DNA of 13,157 nt from Eggerthellaceae bacterium (lineage in GTDB: Bacteria; Actinomycetota; Coriobacteriia; Coriobacteriales; Eggerthellaceae), in assembly GCA_017960005.1 (NCBI GenBank), contig JAGCZM010000088.1, forward strand, positions 1 through 13,157, read 5' to 3'. This document shows positions 1 to 6,719 of the stretch, in pieces; positions within the stretch are counted from its first letter, which is position 1, and every line of letters starts with the position of its first letter. Under the pieces are notes generated by a model. The model was not told where the DNA came from and made no database searches. It saw only the letters and a list, made by a program, of their open reading frames with translations. Made by a program: the position numbers and the translations under genes.

Positions 1-15
1 AACATAAACATGCAA

Positions 16-45
16 AACAAAGGCCCGCAGATGCGGGCCTTTGTT
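16..45 (-). terminator. Rho-independent terminator after holA
   Basis: A perfect GC-rich inverted repeat begins three bases past the holA stop codon. Bases 16-28 pair with 33-45, a 13-bp stem containing GGCCCGC/GCGGGCC, around a 4-base loop. On the minus strand the stem runs into a short T-run (GTTTTGC), as expected of an intrinsic terminator closing the comEA-comEC-holA unit. On the plus strand the stem is followed by TTTGTTGTTT, so it may also stop transcription arriving from the other side. The hairpin is seen directly; its function is inferred. Confidence 0.88.
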
Positions 46-47
46 GT

Positions 48-1016
48 TTATCTGCAGACGAACAAAACCCAATTCATGAACGCATCGTCAGGATTGTGAC
101 CGGATTTCATGAGGGATTCGCAGTCTACGGCGTTTTGTATGATTGTCCGAAGTTTTGCTCCGTCAAAGCCTTTGGCCCAGGCAATCAGTTTACGGCATTT
201 CCAATCGGGCTCTCCGAGCTCGCATGGGATTTGAGAAGCATTGCCTTCCGAGCCCAAGCTCACAACGGCAACCAGCTGTTTTATCCGCTTGACGCACATG
301 GGCAGCAATCCGTAAGAAAAGCCCTCTTCCATTCGATCTTTCAAAGAAACGCATTTCACGAAATCCTTGGCAGAGAGCGCATCGACAAACTCCCAGGGTT
401 TGATATCGACGGTTTGCTTGACGAATGTTTCCACCTCGGATACGGAAATGGGTTGGTTGCCGATGTGGGCAATCGCCAACTTCTGCAACTCGGAATCGAG
501 TTTTACGGTGTTTTCTCCCAGGTACTCGACAAGCATCCTTGCGGCGGGATCCGAGATGGTGACGTTGTATTTGGGAGCCAATCCCCTCACGAAATTCGGC
601 AAATCCTGCTTTTTGGGGGTAATGCACTCGATGATGCAGTTTTCGGAGAGGGCGGCTATCGCTTTATACAAAGCAGATGTCTTGGTTAATTTTTCGGAAT
701 CCAATACGACGATGCATGACTCGAAAGGGTTTTTCAAATAATCAATCAAAGCAATGTTTGTATCTTTGGGCAAAGCCTCCGCACCCATGATGCAGACCAA
801 TCGCAAATCGCTCATAAACGGCATGGTATTGAGTGCGGAATCCAATGCCGCAACCGTCAGATCGGATGCGTTGAAGCGCGAGAAATTGAACTCGATATCT
901 CCGTGTTCGGCGACTCTGGCTTTAAGACGATTGATTACCGTTACGCGTTTGAGCGCGTCATCGCCCACTGCCAAATAAACCGGCAACAACGAAGATTGAT
1001 TTTTGGATTGTGCCAT
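48..1016 (-). CDS. holA: DNA polymerase III subunit delta (HolA)
   Basis: The 322-residue product matches HolA, the clamp-loader wrench subunit that opens the beta sliding clamp so that it can be loaded on DNA at replication forks. Length is typical for bacterial delta (about 320-345). Family-like segments are the N-terminal VYLAVGDDAL at about residues 13-22, the middle VVLDSEKLTKTSALYKA around 103-119, and the C-terminal helical collar domain. As expected for delta it shows no functional P-loop. The ATG lies 6 bases after the comEC stop, without an obvious Shine-Dalgarno sequence, so translational coupling to comEC is likely. The order comEA-comEC-holA is common in Gram-positive bacteria, which supports the call. 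Identification is from sequence resemblance and gene order. Confidence 0.9.
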   Translation of the reverse strand: MAQSKNQSSLLPVYLAVGDDALKRVTVINRLKARVAEHGDIEFNFSRFNASDLTVAALDSALNTMPFMSDLRLVCIMGAEALPKDTNIALIDYLKNPFESCIVVLDSEKLTKTSALYKAIAALSENCIIECITPKKQDLPNFVRGLAPKYNVTISDPAARMLVEYLGENTVKLDSELQKLAIAHIGNQPISVSEVETFVKQTVDIKPWEFVDALSAKDFVKCVSLKDRMEEGFSYGLLPMCVKRIKQLVAVVSLGSEGNASQIPCELGEPDWKCRKLIAWAKGFDGAKLRTIIQNAVDCESLMKSGHNPDDAFMNWVLFVCR

Positions 1017-1022
1017 TTTGCG

Positions 1023-3482
1023 TTATCGTTTCTCGGGAATAACCTCTATGCCGCCCGCAGACAGTTTTACGGTCACATTACCCATCAAATCGCTTCGGTA
1101 TACGGCAACATTATACGCATCCAGGAACTCGAGGGTCTCTTCTTTGGGATGACCGTATCGATTGTTGTAGCCGCAGCTGATCAAAGCGATCTCGGGCAAC
1201 AAAACACGCATGTTTTCATCGGAAAGAGAAACGCGGGATCCGTGATGACCGACTTTGAGGATGTCGATGTCCCCCACCGACCCGGCTGCGATAACCGATG
1301 CTATCTCGTCGCGCTCGGCATCGCCGGTTAACAGCGCGCGGTAATCAATCGATCCGTTGGAATCGACATCGCAATCAAGACGAAGGACCATGCTGTCGGC
1401 ATTGGCACCGTCATCGACAAACGTATAAGGCCATACCACTTCCAAGTTTATCTTCCCAAACGACAAAGAATATCCCACATCAACCGGAATGACGTTTGCC
1501 GAGCCGACCAACTCATTTGATCGTTTGACCAAATCAACGCAATTGTTGCAGGTGCATTCGAACATGCCGCGGGCCAGATATACGCTTCTGACAACGGCAA
1601 CCTCAGACAGCTCATCCAAACAGGCGCAATGATCGGCATCCGAGTGAGAAATCAGCACGCCGTCGATGACGTAGATGCCGTTTTTCGCCATCGCGTCTTT
1701 GAGCTCCCCAAAACGGTTTCCGGTATCGACCATATAGGTTTTTGCACCCGATCTCACCACGAAACTGTCGCCCTGCCCGACATTGAGCATGATTATTTCC
1801 GGAGTGAATATGCTGGCGAGAGTCGGCCATGCGAAAATCAAAAACACGATAACCAATGCGGAGGCACCCACGGCTATCTTCGAGCCCAAAGAAACTTTTT
1901 TGCTCTTTGATTTGGTGTATTTTTTGGCGGCCTTGGCGATTTGTTTTGCGGCCTTGGTACGGTTATCCAAAACTCTCCCCCAGCTTACGTAAACCACGCT
2001 TACAAGCGATATCGATATGAATATGGCTAGCATAACATCTAAACTCACCGCGATACCCGCAAATGGAATACGCGCACAAAAACGCACGAACTCGCAGACA
2101 GCACCGCATGACACATCTCCCAGAACAAATACCCAATCCGAAAATGATTGGCCGAACAATCCGCCGGCAAGTGCGCAGATCAGGCTCAAGACGCATAGGG
2201 GCGCAAACAACGGAGCAATCAAGACGTTTACCGGCAAAGAAATAAGCGATACATAACTGAATGTCGATGCGGCATACAGAAGTGTTGCGAGATGAGCGGA
2301 CAGCGTCAATGACGCACTTTGTATGATGTATCGGCCGATAGGAAGATACCTGTTTAACGCGAATCGGATCAATGAATCAAACAACACGATTCCCAAGGTC
2401 GACCCGGCGCTCAGCACAAACGATGCCGAAACGCTCGCCAAGGGGTTTATCACGAGCATCGCCGCGATGCATACACCCAATGAATTGAGAGAGTTCGAGC
2501 GCCTCTTTGCCATATAAGCGCTCATACCCACCAAGGTCATGAGCGATGCACGAATGCCCGATATCGGGAGACCCGCACATACCAAATATGCACACAATAT
2601 CAATATCCTGAGCAGAATGGAGAGGCTCTTATTGATACGCATGACCCGCAGCAAAATAAGCAAGCACGCATCGATAACCACCAGATGCGCTCCCGAAACC
2701 GCGACCAAATGTGCTATACCCGAGCTTCTGAACCCCTGCATCAAAGAGCTTTGCGCTATCGGTTTTCTGTAGCCGCACGAAAGCGCGAGCATCAGGCAGG
2801 CCCCATCGTTTCCCGCGCTCGAATCGATACGGGACAGCAGGGTTTTTATCATCCGTATTCTGAAGCCATATAACGCCGAGAAAACATCGGAGGTTTCAAT
2901 ACTGTCCAAATAAATCAAACGGCCCGATGCGTGAATCCCCTGTTTTTTTGAATAAGAGTCGATTTCGTAGTTTGTGTTGAGTTGCACTTTCCCGAAAAAC
3001 CGCTCTCCTTTGAACAGCTCTCCGTAGGTGTCTTCGTCATAAGAGGCTTTGACGAGATAACGTGTGTTATCGGATGTGATCCTCAGTTCGATACTCGATG
3101 CATACGTTGACTTGCTCGTATCGCTGACGCATTCGACATCACCTTGAAGATACGTGAAATCGCTTAACGAATTCACCTTGTTAATATAGTCAAAAGCACT
3201 CAGGTATCCCAAGGCGTATCCGAAACATACACCCCACAAAACGACGACATAGTCTCTTTTGTTCTTTGACCAAAATGTGAGGTATCCGGCAATCAAGAAA
3301 AGAGGAATCACGGGAAATATCATCCATTCCGACCAAAGAACCCATTCGAATACCGCATGTAAATACATTCCTTCGGCACCCCAAAGGCAAAGTGCGAACA
3401 CGACGACTTTGCCCAATGAAGGTCGTTTGGGTATTTCTCGGATGAAGCTTTCTCCGGATAGAATGTTGCTTTGCTCATACAC
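1023..3482 (-). CDS. comEC: ComEC/Rec2 DNA-uptake channel protein
   Basis: An 819-residue polytopic membrane protein predicted to pass single-stranded DNA across the cytoplasmic membrane in natural transformation. It has the full ComEC layout. Hydrophobic N-terminal helices (about 25-95) are followed by an OB-like domain (about 100-210). The competence membrane domain (about 225-500) contains the conserved AVSGAH motif (S263, G264, H266). A very lysine-rich linker (510-529), one more membrane helix (about 535-555) and a C-terminal metallo-beta-lactamase-like domain (about 560-815) complete it. Metal-site motifs are visible: HSDADH at 613-618, LLTGDAE, HHGS at 746-749 and a late GHP. Translation appears to start at GTG (3482), overlapping the comEA stop by 8 bases. 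The ATG at 3478 is in another frame, and no strong Shine-Dalgarno sequence marks the GTG, so the start is the least certain part. Cysteines C619, C621, C643, C645 and C648 in the nuclease-like domain are unusual. Confidence 0.93.
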   Translation of the reverse strand: MYEQSNILSGESFIREIPKRPSLGKVVVFALCLWGAEGMYLHAVFEWVLWSEWMIFPVIPLFLIAGYLTFWSKNKRDYVVVLWGVCFGYALGYLSAFDYINKVNSLSDFTYLQGDVECVSDTSKSTYASSIELRITSDNTRYLVKASYDEDTYGELFKGERFFGKVQLNTNYEIDSYSKKQGIHASGRLIYLDSIETSDVFSALYGFRIRMIKTLLSRIDSSAGNDGACLMLALSCGYRKPIAQSSLMQGFRSSGIAHLVAVSGAHLVVIDACLLILLRVMRINKSLSILLRILILCAYLVCAGLPISGIRASLMTLVGMSAYMAKRRSNSLNSLGVCIAAMLVINPLASVSASFVLSAGSTLGIVLFDSLIRFALNRYLPIGRYIIQSASLTLSAHLATLLYAASTFSYVSLISLPVNVLIAPLFAPLCVLSLICALAGGLFGQSFSDWVFVLGDVSCGAVCEFVRFCARIPFAGIAVSLDVMLAIFISISLVSVVYVSWGRVLDNRTKAAKQIAKAAKKYTKSKSKKVSLGSKIAVGASALVIVFLIFAWPTLASIFTPEIIMLNVGQGDSFVVRSGAKTYMVDTGNRFGELKDAMAKNGIYVIDGVLISHSDADHCACLDELSEVAVVRSVYLARGMFECTCNNCVDLVKRSNELVGSANVIPVDVGYSLSFGKINLEVVWPYTFVDDGANADSMVLRLDCDVDSNGSIDYRALLTGDAERDEIASVIAAGSVGDIDILKVGHHGSRVSLSDENMRVLLPEIALISCGYNNRYGHPKEETLEFLDAYNVAVYRSDLMGNVTVKLSAGGIEVIPEKR

Positions 3483-4101
3483 AGATGAGATTACGCAGAC
3501 CTTCGAACTTGACCGCCCCGATGCCCGACACCTTCATCAGATCCTCTGCGACGGAAAACTTACCCTGTGAGGTTCTGTAAACGATGATCCGGGATGCCAA
3601 GGCAGGCCCGATGCCCGGAAGCGTGTCCAACAGATGTTCATCGGCGGTATTGATGTTGATCAAGGCGCCCCGTATTTCTTCACTGTCGAATACATATAGA
3701 CCCCTTGTCACCTCATCGATACTCGGAACGTATATTTGCTCGGCATCGTTTACAGTTCGAGCCAAATTGACCGAGGATACGGAAGCATCGCTTTTGAACC
3801 CGCCTGCCAAGTTGACGATTTCGTAGAGCCTTGTTTGTTTTGGGACGGCATATACGCCCGGATTGAGGATGCAACCCGCTATATGGACGTATATGTCTTG
3901 AGATTCGTTATCGATCTCAAACGGTATCGGAGTATCGTTTGAGGTCTGTCTCTCTATGACATCGGGTTTTGCGGTGCATCCTTTAATCACCAAAAGCAAA
4001 ACAATGACAACAACCGAGATAGTGCCGTAAACCAAGGATTTATGCGTCCTGGTAAGGTGCTTAACAAAACCTATGACTTTGATCGGATCGAAGACTTTCA
4101 T
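3475..4101 (-). CDS. comEA: ComEA-like competence DNA receptor
   Basis: A 208-residue membrane-anchored DNA-binding protein, predicted to capture incoming double-stranded DNA outside the membrane for ComEC. After a basic cytoplasmic N-terminus (1-23) comes one membrane helix (about 24-40). An SLBB-type domain (about 70-125, with the DIYVHIAGCILNPGVY segment) and a C-terminal helix-hairpin-helix pair follow. The latter shows ININTADEHLLDTLPGIGP and a second VSGIGAVKFEGL hairpin, the DNA-binding part. Domain order and length match ComEA. The ATG at 4101 directly follows the T-run of a terminator-like hairpin, and its ribosome binding site AAGGA lies inside that hairpin. A TTG at 4035 (residue 23) preceded by AGGA is a possible but weaker alternative start. 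The gene overlaps comEC by 8 bases. Confidence 0.92.
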   Translation of the reverse strand: MKVFDPIKVIGFVKHLTRTHKSLVYGTISVVVIVLLLVIKGCTAKPDVIERQTSNDTPIPFEIDNESQDIYVHIAGCILNPGVYAVPKQTRLYEIVNLAGGFKSDASVSSVNLARTVNDAEQIYVPSIDEVTRGLYVFDSEEIRGALININTADEHLLDTLPGIGPALASRIIVYRTSQGKFSVAEDLMKVSGIGAVKFEGLRNLICV

Positions 4102-4106
4102 AAAAA

Positions 4107-4142
4107 CAATTCCTTTTGAACATCAACATTCAAAAGGAATTG
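4107..4142 (-). terminator. Terminator-like hairpin overlapping the comEA ribosome binding site
   Basis: A perfect 14-bp inverted repeat (4107-4120 with 4129-4142, loop of 8 bases) is followed on the minus strand by TTTTT at 4106-4102 and then at once by the comEA ATG at 4101. Structurally it is an intrinsic terminator, although the stem is AT-rich. The 3' arm contains AAAAGGA (4117-4111), the only good Shine-Dalgarno sequence for comEA, 9 bases from the ATG. The folded RNA would therefore both favour termination and hide the ribosome binding site. It may be a second stop for the thiI operon, an attenuator for comEA-comEC-holA, or both. The structure is seen; the regulatory role is inferred. 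Confidence 0.75.
4111..4117 (-). promoter_or_regulatory. comEA ribosome binding site inside the hairpin stem
   Basis: AAAAGGA on the minus strand, with 9 bases (ATTGTTTTT) between the GGA core and the ATG at 4101. It supports that ATG as the start of comEA, and it would be double-stranded when the 4107-4142 hairpin is folded. Confidence 0.6.
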
Positions 4143-4169
4143 TCATGCAAACTATGTTTCGAAGATAAA

Positions 4170-4192
4170 TCAAATCCCGAGCAGGGATTTGA
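4170..4192 (-). terminator. Hairpin after thiI, probable terminator
   Basis: A perfect 9-bp inverted repeat (TCAAATCCC at 4170-4178 with GGGATTTGA at 4184-4192, loop of 5 bases) begins 9 bases past the thiI stop codon. On the minus strand it is followed by the T-rich stretch TTTATCTTC. It is the first of two hairpins in the 99-base thiI-comEA spacer and probably ends the mihF-gmk-rpoZ-thiI transcript. The tail is interrupted, so termination may be incomplete. Between this hairpin and the next (4143-4169) no convincing -35/-10 pair was found. Confidence 0.6.
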
Positions 4193-4200
4193 CCGATATA

Positions 4201-5403
4201 TCAGTGTTTTGCGCGCTGCGGGCTTTGATAATCATGTACCTCTGCCAAAGATACGAGCTCATCGACCCACCGATCGACCGGATACAGGGATTCCGCTTCG
4301 TAAACCTGGGCCATTTTTGCATGGGTCTCGGGCGATTTGGGCATATACAGCGTACAGCAATCGGGAGCGGGCTGGGAAGATATCTCATAAGTACCGAGCT
4401 GCTGCGCGAGATTGATGATTTCCAATTTGTCGGTACCGATCAACGGCCTGAACACCGGAAGCTTAACGGCATCATCGGTTGCAAATATGTTATCGAGCGT
4501 CTGTGAGGCGACCTGTCCCAAACTCTCCCCCGTCACCAATGCCTTGCAATGCTCTTTTTTGGCGATGGCTTGAGCGACCTTGTACATCAAACGACGATAC
4601 AAAACGATGCGCAATGACGGAGGTGCCAGCAAAGCGATTTGATGCTGATACTCTCCCATCGGTACAACATACACCCTAAAAACGCATCCCGTTTGCTCCA
4701 AAACATGAGCTATGTCGTCGACTAAATACTCTGAAGCATCGCCTGTCTTGGGCCGACCGGAAAAATGTACACCGATGCAAACGGCACCGCGGCGCGCCAT
4801 ACGCCAAAGCGCAACCGGAGAATCGATGCCGGAAGACAACAGACAGATGACTTTGCCCGCGCTGCCGACGGGCAAGCCGCCGATTCCGGGAATGCTTTTG
4901 CCAAACACATAAGCATGCCCCTGAACCACTTCGATGCCGATTTCCAAATCGAAATCCTTCATCGAAACCCCGACGCTCGGAAAAGCTTCCGATACCGCAT
5001 CCCCGACGGTACGATTCATATCCATGGAACATACCCCGAAATCAGTATGGCTTCTTCTTGCCGTCACGCGAAACGATTTGAAATCGTCTGCCTCGGTTGC
5101 AACGGAGATTGCGGTTCGCTTGATATCATCGATGTCTTTGTCGCAGATGAAACCGCACGATACCCTGGCAACGCCGGGAATACGCGCGACAAAGCACGAT
5201 GCGCTCCATGCTTCTTCGAAAGAAATTTCCGGTTTGAAAGACACGCAAAGACGACCCGATATCGTATGAACATCCGATACCGGATAATCTCTCAATAAAA
5301 AGGTGAGATTGTTTCGTAAACGCATCTCGAAATCGGAACGGTTTTTACCCTTTAATCCGATTTCGTGGTAGTGAACCAAACAAATGCGTTTAAGGCTTTG
5401 CAT
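4201..5403 (-). CDS. thiI: tRNA 4-thiouridine synthase ThiI, rhodanese-less form
   Basis: A 400-residue protein predicted to adenylate and thiolate U8 of tRNAs, and possibly to supply sulfur for the thiamine thiazole. Domains in order are an N-terminal ferredoxin-like domain (about 1-70, starting with the HYHEIGLKGKNR segment), a THUMP RNA-binding domain (about 70-170) and a PP-loop pyrophosphatase domain (about 180-400). The ATP loop reads SSGIDSP at 190-196, where the usual motif is SGGIDSP. Cysteines at 349-350 in PAPDCCTLYMP match the region carrying the persulfide-forming cysteine in this family. The C-terminal rhodanese domain found in the longer E. coli form is absent, as in many Gram-positive ThiI proteins, so a separate cysteine desulfurase must donate sulfur; none is encoded nearby. 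The start lies 15 bases after rpoZ without a strong Shine-Dalgarno sequence. Confidence 0.93.
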   Translation of the reverse strand: MQSLKRICLVHYHEIGLKGKNRSDFEMRLRNNLTFLLRDYPVSDVHTISGRLCVSFKPEISFEEAWSASCFVARIPGVARVSCGFICDKDIDDIKRTAISVATEADDFKSFRVTARRSHTDFGVCSMDMNRTVGDAVSEAFPSVGVSMKDFDLEIGIEVVQGHAYVFGKSIPGIGGLPVGSAGKVICLLSSGIDSPVALWRMARRGAVCIGVHFSGRPKTGDASEYLVDDIAHVLEQTGCVFRVYVVPMGEYQHQIALLAPPSLRIVLYRRLMYKVAQAIAKKEHCKALVTGESLGQVASQTLDNIFATDDAVKLPVFRPLIGTDKLEIINLAQQLGTYEISSQPAPDCCTLYMPKSPETHAKMAQVYEAESLYPVDRWVDELVSLAEVHDYQSPQRAKH

Positions 5404-5418
5404 GGTCGTATGGAAAGA

Positions 5419-5679
5419 TTAATGCTGTTTGACGTCGATGGATTGAGGGTCGAAGGATACTTCGCCGTCTGCAATCTCTTCGAATGCAATGCTCATCGAC
5501 TTTTTGTCGAAGCTTTCGGCAACTTCTTTTCCGCAGGAACGGGCACGGGCGCGATCGCGCTGCGCGCGCATCATGTCATTGATGTCCTTGGCACGCTTGG
5601 AAGACAAAGAGCACAACAGGAAACGATCCCCGTCGGTCTTCTCCAACAATCCGTCAATGCTCGGTTCGATAATGCTCAT
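5419..5679 (-). CDS. rpoZ: RNA polymerase omega subunit
   Basis: An 86-residue protein with the omega signature: an N-terminal IIEPSIDGLLEKTDGDRFLL segment, then the SSKRAKDIND motif (about 27-36) that clamps the C-terminal region of the beta' subunit during RNA polymerase assembly. Length falls in the usual range. Residues 37-48 are arginine-rich (MRAQRDRARARS), and the C-terminal tail is acidic. AAGGAT lies 9 bases before the ATG. It sits 40 bases after gmk, the usual bacterial gmk-rpoZ arrangement, and 15 bases before thiI. The stretch around 5549-5560 contains the perfect palindrome GCGCGATCGCGC, but this is simply part of the Arg/Ala codons. Confidence 0.93.
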   Translation of the reverse strand: MSIIEPSIDGLLEKTDGDRFLLCSLSSKRAKDINDMMRAQRDRARARSCGKEVAESFDKKSMSIAFEEIADGEVSFDPQSIDVKQH

Positions 5680-5719
5680 GTTTTCTTTATCCTTATGTCG
5701 TAGGCATGTATGTCAACGT

Positions 5720-6283
5720 TTAATCGGCGAACCCGTTGATGTATGAAACAATCGCCGAAGCGGTGTTTTCCAGGTCGTCATTTACAAACGTTATATCATA
5801 CTCCTTCTTTTTCGAAAGCTCCACTTTTGCGGTCAATATTCTGCGCTCGATTTCTTCTTCGTTTTCGGTACCGCGCTCGATGAGACGGCGTCTCAACTCG
5901 TCCAGCGAAGGCGGTTCCACGAAAATCAAATGGGCCTCGGGCATCTTGCTTTTTACCTGGAAGGCACCTTGATACTCGATCTCGAGAATCACCTGCTGCC
6001 CTGCTTCCAAATGCTCTTGAACATAACGAAGCGGAGTTCCGTAATAATTGCCGTTGTAGCATGCCCATTCGAGCATCATTTTATCGGCGATCATCCGCTC
6101 GAACTCTTCTTTGGAAACAAAGAAATAAGATACGCCTTCGACCTCACCGGGCCTGGGTGCTCTTGTCGTTGCGGAAACGGATACCCATGCGTCGTCGAGA
6201 GCGGATAAAATTCTGGCCACCAAGCTGCCCTTGCCGGCACCTGATGGCCCAGAAATAATGAAGAGATTTCCTTTACGGCTCAA
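5720..6283 (-). CDS. gmk: Guanylate kinase, TTG start
   Basis: A 187-residue guanylate kinase, transferring phosphate from ATP to GMP (or dGMP) to give GDP in purine nucleotide synthesis and recycling. The P-loop GPSGAGKGS is at residues 12-20, the GMP-binding region follows in the ATTRAPRPGEVEGVSYFF segment (about 39-55), and the RGTENEEEIERRI lid-region motif is near 137-149. Length is normal for the family. The only start that keeps the strand before the P-loop is TTG at 6283, because the codon immediately upstream in the same frame is the TAA of mihF. No strong Shine-Dalgarno sequence precedes it. Translation therefore probably depends on ribosomes finishing mihF. Next is rpoZ after a 40-base gap. 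Confidence 0.95.
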   Translation of the reverse strand: MSRKGNLFIISGPSGAGKGSLVARILSALDDAWVSVSATTRAPRPGEVEGVSYFFVSKEEFERMIADKMMLEWACYNGNYYGTPLRYVQEHLEAGQQVILEIEYQGAFQVKSKMPEAHLIFVEPPSLDELRRRLIERGTENEEEIERRILTAKVELSKKKEYDITFVNDDLENTASAIVSYINGFAD

Positions 6284-6592
6284 TTAACCCAACCGATCCA
6301 ATAATGCCGCCAATTGTCTGTTTCCGAGACCGCGAAGACGCCTGCTCTCGGCAATATCCAATTCCTGCATGATCTTTTGAGCCTTGGCTTTACCGATACC
6401 GGGCAAAGTCTCGATGAGGGTCTCGACTTTCATCTTGCCGACAACTTCATCTTGGCGCATATCCAAAACCTTCTTCAAAGAAAGCTTCCCGCTTTTAAGG
6501 TCTTGCCGAACTTGCGCACGGGTTGCGCGAGCAGCTTTGGCTTTTTCCAATGCGGCCGCACGCTCTTTTGCGGTGAGCTCAGGAACTGCCAT
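6284..6592 (-). CDS. mihF: Actinobacterial integration host factor mIHF
   Basis: A 102-residue basic nucleoid-associated protein of the mycobacterial IHF family, unrelated in fold to the HU-like IHF of E. coli. It binds DNA through a helix-two-turn-helix fold, compacts the nucleoid and influences transcription. Recognisable parts are the N-terminal MAVPELTAKERAAAL, a coiled lysine/arginine-rich helix (about 15-35), and the ETLPGIGKAKAQKIMQEL hairpin region with the closing RRLRGLGNRQ. The start is ATG 6592, because GGGAGG lies 5 bases upstream and family members begin MAxPxLT. A longer reading from 6616 would add eight unconserved residues and swallow the ribosome binding site. This family is essentially confined to Actinomycetota, and mihF upstream of gmk is their conserved arrangement. 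Its stop codon directly abuts the TTG of gmk. Confidence 0.95.
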   Translation of the reverse strand: MAVPELTAKERAAALEKAKAARATRAQVRQDLKSGKLSLKKVLDMRQDEVVGKMKVETLIETLPGIGKAKAQKIMQELDIAESRRLRGLGNRQLAALLDRLG

Positions 6593-6597
6593 GGAAA

Positions 6598-6603
6598 CCT
6601 CCC
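6598..6603 (-). promoter_or_regulatory. mihF ribosome binding site
   Basis: GGGAGG on the minus strand, 5 bases before the ATG at 6592. It decides the mihF start in favour of MAVPEL over the in-frame ATG at 6616. Confidence 0.8.
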
Positions 6604-6634
6604 TCGAGAAAATCATTAAATCCGATATTTGGTA

Positions 6635-6643
6635 ACTATACCA
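6635..6643 (-). promoter_or_regulatory. Candidate extended -10 promoter of mihF-gmk-rpoZ-thiI
   Basis: The minus strand reads TGGTATAGT, a TGn-TATAnT extended -10 element about 43 bases before the mihF start and downstream of the end of the synthetase gene. A TTGATA at 6668-6663 could serve as -35, but the spacer is 22 bases, too long for a standard promoter, so the extended -10 would have to carry the activity. A promoter is expected here because gene function changes abruptly. The assignment is tentative. Confidence 0.35.
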
Positions 6644-6652
6644 CTACTGCAA

Positions 6653-6719
6653 AGGTATTTCATATCAAAGAATACCCAAATAAGGCGCAATTTGAGGTAT
6701 TTTGCCTTATCAAATACCT
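6653..6719 (-). terminator. Overlapping inverted repeats after the acyl-CoA synthetase gene, possible terminator
   Basis: The spacer holds several mutually exclusive stems. ATAAGGC (6680-6686) pairs with GCCTTAT (6704-6710) around 17 bases. AGGTATTT (6695-6702) pairs with AAATACCT (6712-6719) around 9 bases and includes the synthetase stop codon. A further GGTATT (6654-6659) can pair with AATACC (6671-6676). On the minus strand the ATAAGGC stem is followed by TTGGGTATTCTTT, only moderately T-rich. It is probably the weak end of the oxidoreductase operon. The repeats are seen; termination is inferred. Confidence 0.4.

Noticed and set aside
96..689. A 197-codon open frame on the plus strand opposite holA
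   Set aside because: It lies entirely antisense to holA, has no recognisable domain and no convincing ribosome binding site; the minus-strand frame matches a known family.
2943..2949. Run of seven A residues on the coding strand of comEC as a possible phase-variation tract
   Set aside because: Seven bases is short for slippage control, it encodes ordinary lysines, and the reading frame is intact.
4143..4169. Promoter for comEA between the two hairpins
   Set aside because: CATAGT and TTGATT can be picked out but with wrong spacing or poor matches; no pair fits a standard promoter.
5549..5560. Perfect palindrome GCGCGATCGCGC inside rpoZ
   Set aside because: It occurs once, falls in Arg/Ala codons of a normal rpoZ gene and has no sign of being a repeat family or protein-binding site.
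6593..6616. Longer mIHF start at ATG 6616
   Set aside because: It adds eight unconserved residues and places the GGGAGG ribosome binding site inside the coding region.
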